Shown piece by piece: positions 44,054 to 51,437 of a stretch of 55,632 nucleotides of DNA. Below the pieces are notes generated by a model. The model worked only from the letters and a program-made list of their open reading frames with translations. It was not told the DNA's origin and made no database searches. Each line of letters opens with the position of its first letter. Within the stretch, counting starts at the first letter, position 1. The stretch spans positions 1 through 55,632 of the forward strand of contig NZ_JBBKBG010000014.1 in the NCBI RefSeq assembly GCF_037892545.1, in the 5' to 3' direction. Position numbers and translations under genes: made by a program. This stretch comes from Pseudogracilibacillus sp037892545 (lineage in GTDB: Bacteria; Bacillota; Bacilli; Bacillales; Amphibacillaceae).

Positions 44054-45190
44054 TCATAAAGAAGGAAGCGATTGAAGAATATTCCCCATTACCATCACCG
44101 TTTGTTCTATTTCCTCTTTTGTCGTTTTACTTCCTAAAGAAATGCGAAGAAAGCATTTCGCCTCAGATTCCGACTTACCAATCGCCAACATGGTTCTTGA
44201 TGGACTCTCCATTCCAACTTGGCATGCTGAACCGGTTGATATACAAATGCCATACCGATTGCATTCTAACATCATGTATTGGCCTTGTACGTGCAAACAA
44301 GTTAAACCTATAATTTGTGGTAACTGTGCTTCTAATGACTGTTCCACCACTATTTTATTGGAAAGTTTCTTAATTTCTTGTAAAAATAATGCTCGCAATT
44401 GTTTATAATTTGCTGCACGTTCCACCATTGTTTCCATCATTTGTTGTGCCGCAGCAGTAAACGCTAAAATAGACGGCACATCAACTGTACCAGGGCGAAA
44501 ACCATCTTCGTGTGTCGTTCCATCGTAGATACTTTCCCATAAAACAGATGGACTTATATAACAAAAGCCAACCCCTTTTGGACCATATATTTTATGACTT
44601 GATACAGATACACTATCTAGTTTCCACTTTTTTACGTCAATCTGTACTTCCCCATACGATTGCACACAATCGGAGTGAAAAACGATTTGATGAGCTTCTA
44701 AAATTTCCCCAATTTCTTCTAGCGGTTGAACTGTCCCGATCTCTCCATTTGCATGATGAATAGAAGCTAAAATCGTAGTCGGGCGAATGGCCTTTTTTAA
44801 TGTGTCCAACTGAATGGTGCCATGTTCATTTACATCTAGATACGTCACTTCAAACCCGTCATTTTCCAATTGCTGAAATAAATGAAACAATGATGCATGT
44901 TCCACTTTTGTCGTAATGAGATGATTTCCTTTGCTTCTATATGCTTGTACAATCGACAATATAGCAAATATATTCGCTTCCGTACCCCCACTAGTGAAAT
45001 ATATTCCTTCCGTTTCTCCATTCAAAAATAGACTATGTTGTTTTCGACAAAGTTGTAAAGCTTCTCTGGCTTTCGTTCCAATATCATGTAAACTACTCGC
45101 ATTACCAAAATACAATTGACTCCCCTCATTATACGCACGCAAAGCAACTTCACTCATTGGGGTTGTTGCAGCATAATCTAAATATATCAT
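44054..45190 (-). CDS. nifS: Cysteine desulfurase of the nad locus
   Basis: 378 residues. PLP enzyme releasing sulfur from cysteine as a persulfide. Seen: YLDYAATTPMSE at the start, FTSGGTEANIFA, the PLP Lys in SSHKIYGPKGVG, and the loop Cys in STGSACQVGMESPS. In Bacillus this NifS paralogue is divergent from the nad operon and builds the Fe-S cluster of NadA. The same divergent layout is present here, which supports that role over general Fe-S assembly. Start ATG 45190; the upstream region is shared with nadC. Confidence 0.92.
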   Translation of the reverse strand: MIYLDYAATTPMSEVALRAYNEGSQLYFGNASSLHDIGTKAREALQLCRKQHSLFLNGETEGIYFTSGGTEANIFAILSIVQAYRSKGNHLITTKVEHASLFHLFQQLENDGFEVTYLDVNEHGTIQLDTLKKAIRPTTILASIHHANGEIGTVQPLEEIGEILEAHQIVFHSDCVQSYGEVQIDVKKWKLDSVSVSSHKIYGPKGVGFCYISPSVLWESIYDGTTHEDGFRPGTVDVPSILAFTAAAQQMMETMVERAANYKQLRALFLQEIKKLSNKIVVEQSLEAQLPQIIGLTCLHVQGQYMMLECNRYGICISTGSACQVGMESPSRTMLAIGKSESEAKCFLRISLGSKTTKEEIEQTVMVMGNILQSLPSL

Positions 45191-45232
45191 GTTCTATCAT
45201 TCCTTTCATTACATCTGTCTTGTCACTAGTAT

Positions 45233-45256
45233 TGACATATATGTGTATGGATGTCA
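45233..45256. promoter_or_regulatory. NiaR-type operator overlapping the nadC promoter
   Basis: A 24-base inverted-repeat-like element beginning TGACAT and ending ATGTCA, with ATGTGTAT in the middle, resembling published NiaR (YrxA) operators of Bacilli as I remember them. It covers the spacer of a promoter with -35 TTGACA (45232-45237) and -10 CAAAAT (45255-45260), 17 bases apart, so binding should block transcription. niaR itself is at 32162-32692. Confidence 0.7.
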
Positions 45257-45274
45257 AAATAAACATCATAACCA

Positions 45275-45290
45275 TGTGAAAGTAATCACA
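45275..45290. promoter_or_regulatory. Perfect FNR/CRP-type palindrome before nadC
   Basis: TGTGA-AAGTAA-TCACA matches the FNR consensus of B. subtilis (TGTGA-N6-TCACA). It lies between the promoter and the ribosome binding site, 15 bases before the nadC ATG, where a bound protein would act as a roadblock or not at all. Confidence 0.4.
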
Positions 45291-45304
45291 AGAAAGGAGT
45301 TAAC

Positions 45305-46144
45305 ATGAATGACGTTTTAATCAAAGAAAAATTGAAGCAATTTTATTTAGAAGATGTTGGGCAACACGATATAACTGCCATGTCGATTTTTTCCAAAAAA
45401 GAGCCAACAAATGCATATTTTTACGCAAAAGAAGCCGGAATCATTGCTGGGGTATCCATCATCAAGCAAATGTATCACATAATTGACCCATCCATTCGTG
45501 TTACATTGAAAAAACAAGATGGACAATCTATAAAGGAACAAGAAACAATTGCAGAAGTAACAGGACCCACCTCTTCTATCTTAGTCGGTGAACGAGTGAT
45601 TCTAAATTTGATTCAGCGGATGAGTGGCATAGCGACTACGACAAATAAAGCGATACAAAAACTCAATGATCCAACGATTAAAATTTGTGATACAAGAAAA
45701 ACAACACCTGGTTTAAGGATATTTGAAAAATATGCTGTTGCTTGTGGAGGAGGATGGAATCACCGAAATGGATTATATGACGGCGCTATGATTAAAGATA
45801 ATCATATCGTAGCCGCAGGTTCTATCAAAAACGCTGTGCAAAAAGTAAGAGAACAAGTCGGTCCAATGATAAAAATCGAGGTAGAAACAGAAACGAAAGA
45901 ACAAGTAATAGAAGCGGTTGATGCAAAATGTGACATCATCATGTTCGATAATCGTACCCCATCTGAAATTCAGCAATTACTTCCACTAGTGCCAAAACAT
46001 ATTTACACAGAAGCATCTGGTGGGATCACACTTGATACCATCAATGAATTTCAGCATGTCGGTGTAGACTTTATTTCGTTAGGGTTTTTAACCCACTCTG
46101 TAAAGGCTTTGGATATAAGTGTCATGATAGAAGGAGGGTATTAA
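45305..46144 (+). CDS. nadC: Nicotinate-nucleotide diphosphorylase (carboxylating)
   Basis: 279 residues. Converts quinolinate and PRPP to nicotinate mononucleotide. Typical segments: NLIQRMSGIATTT, CDTRKTTPGLRIFEKYAVACGGGWNHRNGLYDGAMIKDNHI, and EASGGITLDTINEFQHVGVDFISLG. The ATG at 45305 follows AAAGGAG. First gene of a nadC-nadA unit; the usual nadB in front of it is missing. Confidence 0.95.
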   Translation: MNDVLIKEKLKQFYLEDVGQHDITAMSIFSKKEPTNAYFYAKEAGIIAGVSIIKQMYHIIDPSIRVTLKKQDGQSIKEQETIAEVTGPTSSILVGERVILNLIQRMSGIATTTNKAIQKLNDPTIKICDTRKTTPGLRIFEKYAVACGGGWNHRNGLYDGAMIKDNHIVAAGSIKNAVQKVREQVGPMIKIEVETETKEQVIEAVDAKCDIIMFDNRTPSEIQQLLPLVPKHIYTEASGGITLDTINEFQHVGVDFISLGFLTHSVKALDISVMIEGGY

Positions 46145-46145
46145 A

Positions 46146-47252
46146 TTGGTGCAATTTATTGATTTATTTCAGCAAGGTACAACAATCCCTACAAAGTATA
46201 AAAATTTAACCATGGAAGAAATGGAGAACAGAGTGAAAAAGTTGAAAGAAAAGTTTGGAGATAAACTTTTCATTCCAGCACACCATTATCAAAAAGATGA
46301 GGTCGTTCAATTTGCCGACGCTACTGGCGACTCTTTACAACTCGCTCAACTTTGTGAAAAAAATGACCAAGCTGCATTCATCGTCTTTTGTGGCGTACAC
46401 TTTATGGCAGAAACAGCAGATATGTTAACGAAAGAAGAACAAACTGTATTACTACCAGACTTACGTGCAGGTTGTTCCCTAGCAGATACGGCAAATATAG
46501 AGCAAACAGAACGATGTTGGGAGACATTACAACAAACATTTGGGGATACAGTAATCCCCTTAACCTATGTAAATTCTACCGCTGCAATTAAACAATTTGT
46601 CGGAAAAAATGGTGGTGCAACTGTCACCTCCTCCAACGCAAAAAAAATAATTACATGGGCATTTACACAAAAAGAAAGAATTTTATTTTTACCTGACCAA
46701 CATTTAGGACGAAATATCTCATATGACCTAGGTATACCATTGAATAAAATGGCAGTTTGGAATCAATCAACCAATGCATTCGAATTCGATGGGAATATAG
46801 AAGATGCGAAAGTTATTTTATGGAAAGGCCAATGTTCTGTACATGAAAATTTCACTGTAGAAAACATCGAACAAGTACGGAAAGATTATCCCGGTATTAA
46901 TGTACTCGTTCATCCAGAATGTCCTTATGAAACGGTAGCAAAATCTGATTATGCTGGCTCAACAAGTTATATTATTCGTATGATTGAAGAGGCACCCTCT
47001 GAAAGTAAATGGGCCATCGGAACAGAAATGAATCTAGTACAACGTTTGATTCAAGCACATCCAGATAAGGAAATCATTTCCCTTAACCCACATTTATGTC
47101 CATGTATGACGATGAATCGAATAGATTTAGCTCATTTATTATGGTCCATCGAATCGATAGAAACCGAAGAATATAAACATGTGATAAAGGTAGATAAAAA
47201 GACGACTGAATATGCAAAATTGGCACTAAATCGTATGTTAGAACATGTGTAA
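46146..47252 (+). CDS. nadA: Quinolinate synthase
   Basis: 368 residues, the long Bacillus-type form. A 4Fe-4S enzyme condensing iminoaspartate with dihydroxyacetone phosphate. Cys ligand candidates: VFCGVHFMAETADML region or nearby LRAGCSLAD, HPECPYETVAKSDYAGST, and HLCPCMTMN. The N-terminal AHHYQKDEVVQFADATGDSLQLAQ is diagnostic. Start is TTG 46146, seven bases after GGAGGG and two bases after the nadC stop. It needs iminoaspartate, normally from NadB, which is not here. Terminator at 47259-47293. Confidence 0.95.
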   Translation: MVQFIDLFQQGTTIPTKYKNLTMEEMENRVKKLKEKFGDKLFIPAHHYQKDEVVQFADATGDSLQLAQLCEKNDQAAFIVFCGVHFMAETADMLTKEEQTVLLPDLRAGCSLADTANIEQTERCWETLQQTFGDTVIPLTYVNSTAAIKQFVGKNGGATVTSSNAKKIITWAFTQKERILFLPDQHLGRNISYDLGIPLNKMAVWNQSTNAFEFDGNIEDAKVILWKGQCSVHENFTVENIEQVRKDYPGINVLVHPECPYETVAKSDYAGSTSYIIRMIEEAPSESKWAIGTEMNLVQRLIQAHPDKEIISLNPHLCPCMTMNRIDLAHLLWSIESIETEEYKHVIKVDKKTTEYAKLALNRMLEHV

Positions 47253-47258
47253 GTAGAG

Positions 47259-47293
47259 AAGCAAGGACATTTATATGAAACATGTCCTTGCTT
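47259..47293 (+). terminator. Terminator of nadC-nadA
   Basis: Perfect 12-base stem AAGCAAGGACAT / ATGTCCTTGCTT, 11-base loop, beginning six bases after the nadA stop; TTCTATT follows. Confidence 0.85.
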
Positions 47294-47363
47294 TCTATTC
47301 ATATATTTGTCGTGTAATAAAGTAAACAGTTCATGACATGGGAATCTTTTAGTTCTTATGTCA

Positions 47364-47732
47364 TTATTTTTCATTCGTACTAATTAATAACACTTTCCCA
47401 TGATCAAGTTTTTCTTCTAATTTTGCTGCCTCGTCTTCCGAAAAACCGATTACTTCTAATTTATTTCTTAATTCATCCCCTTTTTTATTGAACATGTTTT
47501 CCATTGCGACTTTCATCCCTTCTTCCTCTAATCCAATTACATTTGCATTCACTTTTTTCGCAATGCGTTTCGTACGATCATCATCATGTGTAATAATATA
47601 TAAATTTTCTTTCGACACCCCATCATTCAATTGCTTTTCAACCTCTTGAATGACATCCTGATCATCTTGAAACTCTTTCACTTTTGGCTTCAAAGTTAGC
47701 TCTTCCTTTCCTGTTTTAATTAAATGTTTCAC
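47364..47732 (-). CDS. General stress protein, YflT domain
   Basis: 122 residues from GTG 47732 (GGAGAAG six bases upstream). It matches the heat-induced stress protein YflT domain (GSP17M type): DVIQEVEKQLNDGVSKENLYIITHDDDRTKRIAKKVNANVIG, then ELRNKLEVIGFSEDEAAKLEEKLDHGKVLLI. Function of the domain is unknown; it occurs in SigB-regulated proteins of Bacilli. I could not find a convincing SigB promoter upstream. Stand-alone gene. Confidence 0.82.
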   Translation of the reverse strand: MKHLIKTGKEELTLKPKVKEFQDDQDVIQEVEKQLNDGVSKENLYIITHDDDRTKRIAKKVNANVIGLEEEGMKVAMENMFNKKGDELRNKLEVIGFSEDEAAKLEEKLDHGKVLLISTNEK

Positions 47733-47800
47733 AGGTAGCTTCTCCGATCTAACAACTTTTAAACATCTTTTTGAGCATTAAATAACGTATATAAAAACAA

Positions 47801-47829
47801 AATCACTCCAATAAACATAGAGTGATTAG
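47801..47829 (-). terminator. Possible terminator of the serine hydrolase gene
   Basis: AATCACTC / GAGTGATT stem with a long loop; on the minus strand it is followed by TTGTTTTTATA. About 150 bases after the stop at 47977. Confidence 0.5.
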
Positions 47830-47976
47830 CCATGATGACTTATATACAAGTGATACGTAAATAGATTCAAAACTTACTGCTAACTTCATATCGACTATTT
47901 CAATATCTGGATTAGATTGTAAAAACACATGTACTTTATGGTCCAATCCTGTCGTTAGTCTAGTGCAGGAATTTTG

Positions 47977-49860
47977 TTACCATAATAAATGAAAATAATA
48001 GAGAAACAGGGTGAATAGGCAGCTGATAAGCAGTAAACTGATTCGAGCGATGTTTTGCATGCGTGTTTTCTTTTTCCACTGTTTGAACATAAAATAACCA
48101 CATACTAGGACGGAAATTGGTAATAGCATATTAAGCCATAAATGGATGCGGAGTGTTGCCATTTTTTGAAACGGATCCGCCATAAATCGTCCAAATAAAA
48201 TAATGATATTGACTGTCACAATCAACCCAATAAAGGCCAGTAATCCGGTGGCTGGAAACATGTTTGCTCTGCTTGTTTTCTTTCGTTTACGAATAATCCA
48301 TTGGATGAGCGCAACCATAGTATATATAATGAACGCCATCACGCTAACGATAATTATTATCATATGGACCTCTACACGATTCTTCAAAGATACAGGCAGG
48401 AAATCACTCACTATTCCATAGGTCATTTTTTTCACATTACCTTGTCCATCTAGTTGAAAATAAACTTTACTTGTATCCATTCCAGCTTTATCCATTAGTG
48501 GAATAGTATTATCCACACGAACATACTCTAAATGATCTGTTTCAGTATACAAAATTGGCTCGGGATCTGCAGCCGTTTGCAGAGTAATACCACCAGATGG
48601 GTGTTGTTTAACCGTAACATCCGAATTCCCAATGATCGGTAATAACTTCAAAAAGTTGGTGTATATGCCCCTAGCAATTCGATAAGTCCCTTCCACCTTT
48701 TCGTCATTTTGACTCACATGCACTTTTTCAGGCTTTTCTTGTTCACCGATTAATGCATTTAATAAATCTACTCGTAGACCGGACATTTCTTCCCCAACAT
48801 TCATAAATAAAACAACACCAAAGTTTTCCTCAGGAACAAACGTCATTAGGGTCGTGTAACCAACTGCATTTCCACTATGTTCGAGAATACGATAGTCATT
48901 TATGCTGCGCTCCCAAAAACCATGCGCATTTCCCGTAAAACTGGATGTTTGTTCATGCATTTGATCTAAAATTGCCTTATCTTCAAATAAATGGTCGTAA
49001 CCTGTTCCTAAATAAGCCAACATAAACTTGGCCATATCATGTACAGTTGTATTTAATGAACCAGCTGGGGCATCATTGACATACGACCAATCAACCTGTT
49101 CAAAATTATCTTTGGTCTTAACATAACTTTTACTTTTATTATTTGTAATCGTAGATATGTCGCTATAATCAGTTTGAAAGGAAGAAAGATTCATTTCAAG
49201 CTGATCTAAGATATTCGCTTGCATGTATGTCGCAAAATCTTCCCCTGTTACACGTTCAATGATATATCCAGCTAAAGACGTTCCATAGTTAGAATAAGCA
49301 GTCACAGTTCCCGGACGAAATACTTGGGTAGGTTGTTCATGCTGGTCAGACAGATAATCCTTTAAAGGAATGACTTTATTTGGATCTGTCGTTAATAATT
49401 CCTCCGTTGTATCTTCAAATCCTGCTGTATGATTCATTAAATCAAGTATGCTAACTTTATCAGGATAGGCCAAATCTAAATAACCATCAGGTAGATAGTC
49501 ACGAATATCATCTTGTAAATGAACTTTCCCTTGTTCAACAAGCTGCATCATGGCAGTCCATGTATAGACCTTTGAAATCGATGCAGCTTCAAAGACGGTT
49601 TGCTTTGGGTCTATGCTTTTCTGTTTTTTTATATCAGCAAAGCCATAACCCTTTTCAAATATAATTTCTCCATCCTTGACAATAGAAATAGCTGCGCCAG
49701 GAATGTCCTTATTTTCTCCAATATAGTTTTTCATGATTTCATCAATCGACGTTTCTACTTCACTTAAGGGTAAACCTGAGGGAAGTTTAGCTGTATTTGC
49801 ATAAGCCGAAATAGGTGACATGAACAAAAACATGCCAACTAATAATAGAATTTTCTTCAT
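47977..49860 (-). CDS. Membrane-anchored serine hydrolase, class C beta-lactamase family
   Basis: 627 residues from ATG 49860 (AAAGGGG eight bases upstream; a GTG at 49869 is inside that site). Signal peptide about 1-22. The beta-lactamase/penicillin-binding fold (about 35-385) has Ser94 and Lys97 in AASISKVYTW (S-x-x-K) and the YSN triad element in YSNYGTSLAGYIIE. Its middle part is a beta-rich domain, and the C-terminus has about four membrane helices (from about residue 500). Relatives are peptidases or esterases acting on wall components rather than true beta-lactamases. Probably controlled through the palindrome at 49873-49906 and the divergent regulator. Confidence 0.88.
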   Translation of the reverse strand: MKKILLLVGMFLFMSPISAYANTAKLPSGLPLSEVETSIDEIMKNYIGENKDIPGAAISIVKDGEIIFEKGYGFADIKKQKSIDPKQTVFEAASISKVYTWTAMMQLVEQGKVHLQDDIRDYLPDGYLDLAYPDKVSILDLMNHTAGFEDTTEELLTTDPNKVIPLKDYLSDQHEQPTQVFRPGTVTAYSNYGTSLAGYIIERVTGEDFATYMQANILDQLEMNLSSFQTDYSDISTITNNKSKSYVKTKDNFEQVDWSYVNDAPAGSLNTTVHDMAKFMLAYLGTGYDHLFEDKAILDQMHEQTSSFTGNAHGFWERSINDYRILEHSGNAVGYTTLMTFVPEENFGVVLFMNVGEEMSGLRVDLLNALIGEQEKPEKVHVSQNDEKVEGTYRIARGIYTNFLKLLPIIGNSDVTVKQHPSGGITLQTAADPEPILYTETDHLEYVRVDNTIPLMDKAGMDTSKVYFQLDGQGNVKKMTYGIVSDFLPVSLKNRVEVHMIIIIVSVMAFIIYTMVALIQWIIRKRKKTSRANMFPATGLLAFIGLIVTVNIIILFGRFMADPFQKMATLRIHLWLNMLLPISVLVCGYFMFKQWKKKTRMQNIARISLLLISCLFTLFLYYFHLLW

Positions 49861-49872
49861 GATTTGCACCCC

Positions 49873-49906
49873 TTTATGTTATCATTATCAATAATGATAA
49901 CATAAA
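49873..49906. promoter_or_regulatory. 15-base palindrome between the hydrolase gene and its regulator
   Basis: TTTATGTTATCATTA / TAATGATAACATAAA with spacer TCAA, no mismatches. It lies 13 bases upstream of the hydrolase start, in its promoter/leader. Long perfect palindromes like this are operators; the nearby divergent HTH gene is the obvious candidate. It looks partly like a Fur box (TGATAA repeats) but the core does not match. Confidence 0.65.
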
Positions 49907-50014
49907 TAAAGTAGAAAGGAAACATAAGATTGCATCGTATCAATTTATGATTTACTATGATAATATCAAGATAGCATAGGTTTTTACTTAACTTAACGAC
50001 TATTTAAAGAGGCG

Positions 50015-50542
50015 ATGAAGGTGGATAAAGCTGAGGTATTATTACACCCTATAAGAATGAAAATTGTCCGTACTTTAATGGGACACAATAAAGAAGGATT
50101 AACACCATTGGATATGGTAAAAATTATTCAGGATGTACCACAGGCAACATTGTACCGTCATATACAAAAGCTTGCCGATGCGAATATTATCCGTGTATTA
50201 AAAGAGGAAAAAGTACGAGCTGTTACAGAAAAGTACTATGTTGTAAATACAGAAAAAACAAGTATGAACCCGCAGGAGTGGGAAGCTTATTCTATAGAAG
50301 AGAAATTAGATTACTTTTTTTATTTTCAAATTTCTCTTTTTAATCAATATCAAACCTATTTAAACAATATAAAAAAAGAAGATAAAAAGGATTCTTCAAC
50401 TTTATCTGTGGTGGATTTACAATTAGATGATCAAACATTTCAAGATTTTCAAGCAGATTTAAATGATTTAATGAAAAAGTATTACCAAAAATCAACAGAG
50501 AAATCAGTAAGTCGTACGATAGGAATTACCATTTTTCCATAG
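50015..50542 (+). CDS. ArsR-like winged-helix transcriptional regulator
   Basis: 175 residues. N-terminal winged helix (residues 5-75: LLHPIRMKIVRTLMGHNKEGLTPLDMVKII, then PQATLYRHIQKLADANIIRVLKEEKVRAVTEKYYVVN) of the HTH_20 type; the C-terminal half is helical and acidic and may bind a ligand or form dimers. It is divergent from the serine hydrolase gene, whose leader carries a large palindrome, so it probably represses that gene. The start may be ATG 50015 or GTG 50021 (the latter better spaced from AGAGG). Confidence 0.8.
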   Translation: MKVDKAEVLLHPIRMKIVRTLMGHNKEGLTPLDMVKIIQDVPQATLYRHIQKLADANIIRVLKEEKVRAVTEKYYVVNTEKTSMNPQEWEAYSIEEKLDYFFYFQISLFNQYQTYLNNIKKEDKKDSSTLSVVDLQLDDQTFQDFQADLNDLMKKYYQKSTEKSVSRTIGITIFP

Positions 50543-50571
50543 TTTTGGAATACAATAAAAATCCCCTTCTA

Positions 50572-50680
50572 AAGTAGTTTTTTTGGATTACCTCCTTAAT
50601 CTTATAATGATAGGAGGCATTTTTAATACCACGCTAAAAACTACTTAGAACCTAGAACCCCCAGGCAGAGCCAGGGGGTT
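50572..50680. other. Series of hairpins after the regulator gene, possible IS200/IS605-type remnant
   Basis: Outer arms AAGTAGTTTTT (50572-50582) / AAAAACTACTT (50638-50648) enclose CCTCCT / AGGAGG; then AACCCCC-a-GGC-aga-GCC-a-GGGGGTT (50656-50680) forms a stem with one A-A mismatch. Such bulged hairpins occur at ends of IS200/IS605 elements. No transposase is left. The first structure may end the regulator transcript. Confidence 0.35.
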
Positions 50681-50695
50681 TCAAATGCATAAAAA

Positions 50696-50725
50696 AACCC
50701 TTTCGCACTAAGGTGTGAAAGGGTT
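50696..50725 (-). terminator. Terminator of the tRNA-Asn/tRNA-Thr transcript
   Basis: AACCCTTTCgCAC / GTGtGAAAGGGTT stem; on the minus strand it is followed by seven T. It lies 177 bases after tRNA-Thr. Confidence 0.75.
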
Positions 50726-50901
50726 GATATGCAATAATGTTATATTAGTGTGTCGAGTGACAATAAAACTTATTTTGTAAGAAGGCTCATATACCACCGA
50801 AGCAAAATTAACCATTTTGAAAGTGTACAAACTTTCGACAGCCGCGAACAACATTAAATGTATTCACATACTTATCCGAAAGTCCATTTAGTTAAAAAAT
50901 A

Positions 50902-50972
50902 AGCCAGTAGTGAGAATCGAACTCACATTGCCGCCTTACCATGGCGGTGTTCTACCATTAAACTATACTGGC
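50902..50972 (-). tRNA. tRNA-Thr (GGT)
   Basis: 71 bases, acceptor GCCAGTA/TACTGGC, anticodon stem CCGCC/GGCGG, loop ATGGTAA giving anticodon GGT, T-loop GTTCGATTC. CCA not encoded. The second Thr tRNA in this window (the other, TGT, is at 30877-30949). Confidence 0.88.
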
Positions 50973-51060
50973 ATTTTATGTAATAATCATTCCTTCATAC
51001 ATTTTCGAAAAGCACTAAAATAATTAAATCGGTTAATAGGAGCAAAAAAGCATGAAAAAG

Positions 51061-51132
51061 CTCCACAGGTAGGGTTCGAACCTACGACCGATCGGTTAAC
51101 AGCCGATTGCTCTACCACTGAGCTACTGTGGA
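51061..51132 (-). tRNA. tRNA-Asn (GTT)
   Basis: 72 bases, acceptor TCCACAG/CTGTGGA, anticodon loop CTGTTAA giving GTT, T-loop GTTCGAACC. CCA not encoded. Its first 25 bases are repeated 138 bases upstream at 51246-51270. Confidence 0.95.
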
Positions 51133-51270
51133 ATCATATTAATTTACTTATACCCGGTTGTTTCGTGAGTAGCTTTACGATAGTCGCCTCCGGGCCTAAC
51201 GGTCCTCGGCGCAGTTTATATGATTTTTTAACAAAAATCATATAATGCTCTACCACTGAGCTACTGTGGA
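51133..51270 (-). repeat. Partial tRNA-Asn duplication with hairpin and GC-rich tract
   Basis: 51246-51272 is an exact 27-base direct repeat of 51108-51134 (acceptor 5' strand and D-arm of tRNA-Asn). On the minus strand the copy runs directly into a 13-base perfect hairpin (51216-51245, arms TTATATGATTTTT / AAAAATCATATAA) whose tip reads TTGTTAA, almost the tRNA-Asn anticodon loop, and then into a tract much richer in GC than the surroundings (about 51155-51214). No T-arm or acceptor 3' strand follows, so it is not a working tRNA. Confidence 0.75.
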
Positions 51271-51437
51271 ATGTGGAATCATCATAAGCTACATATTGCT
51301 CATTTCAATCATATCATAACGAAAATTATTCGTTTGTGCAAATAAAATACTCCTCTTACGCATTTCGAATGAAAATACATGTAAACTCTCATATAAATCG
51401 ATTACAATATAGTTAGATTATATGGGGAAATGGAGGG

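Noticed and set aside
47733..47800. A SigB promoter for the YflT-type gene.
   Set aside because: GTTTAA is present but no GGGTAT-like -10 lies at the right distance.
49873..49906. A Fur box before the serine hydrolase gene.
   Set aside because: The core of the palindrome (ATTATCAATAAT) does not match the 7-1-7 Fur arrangement, and the gene has its own divergent regulator.
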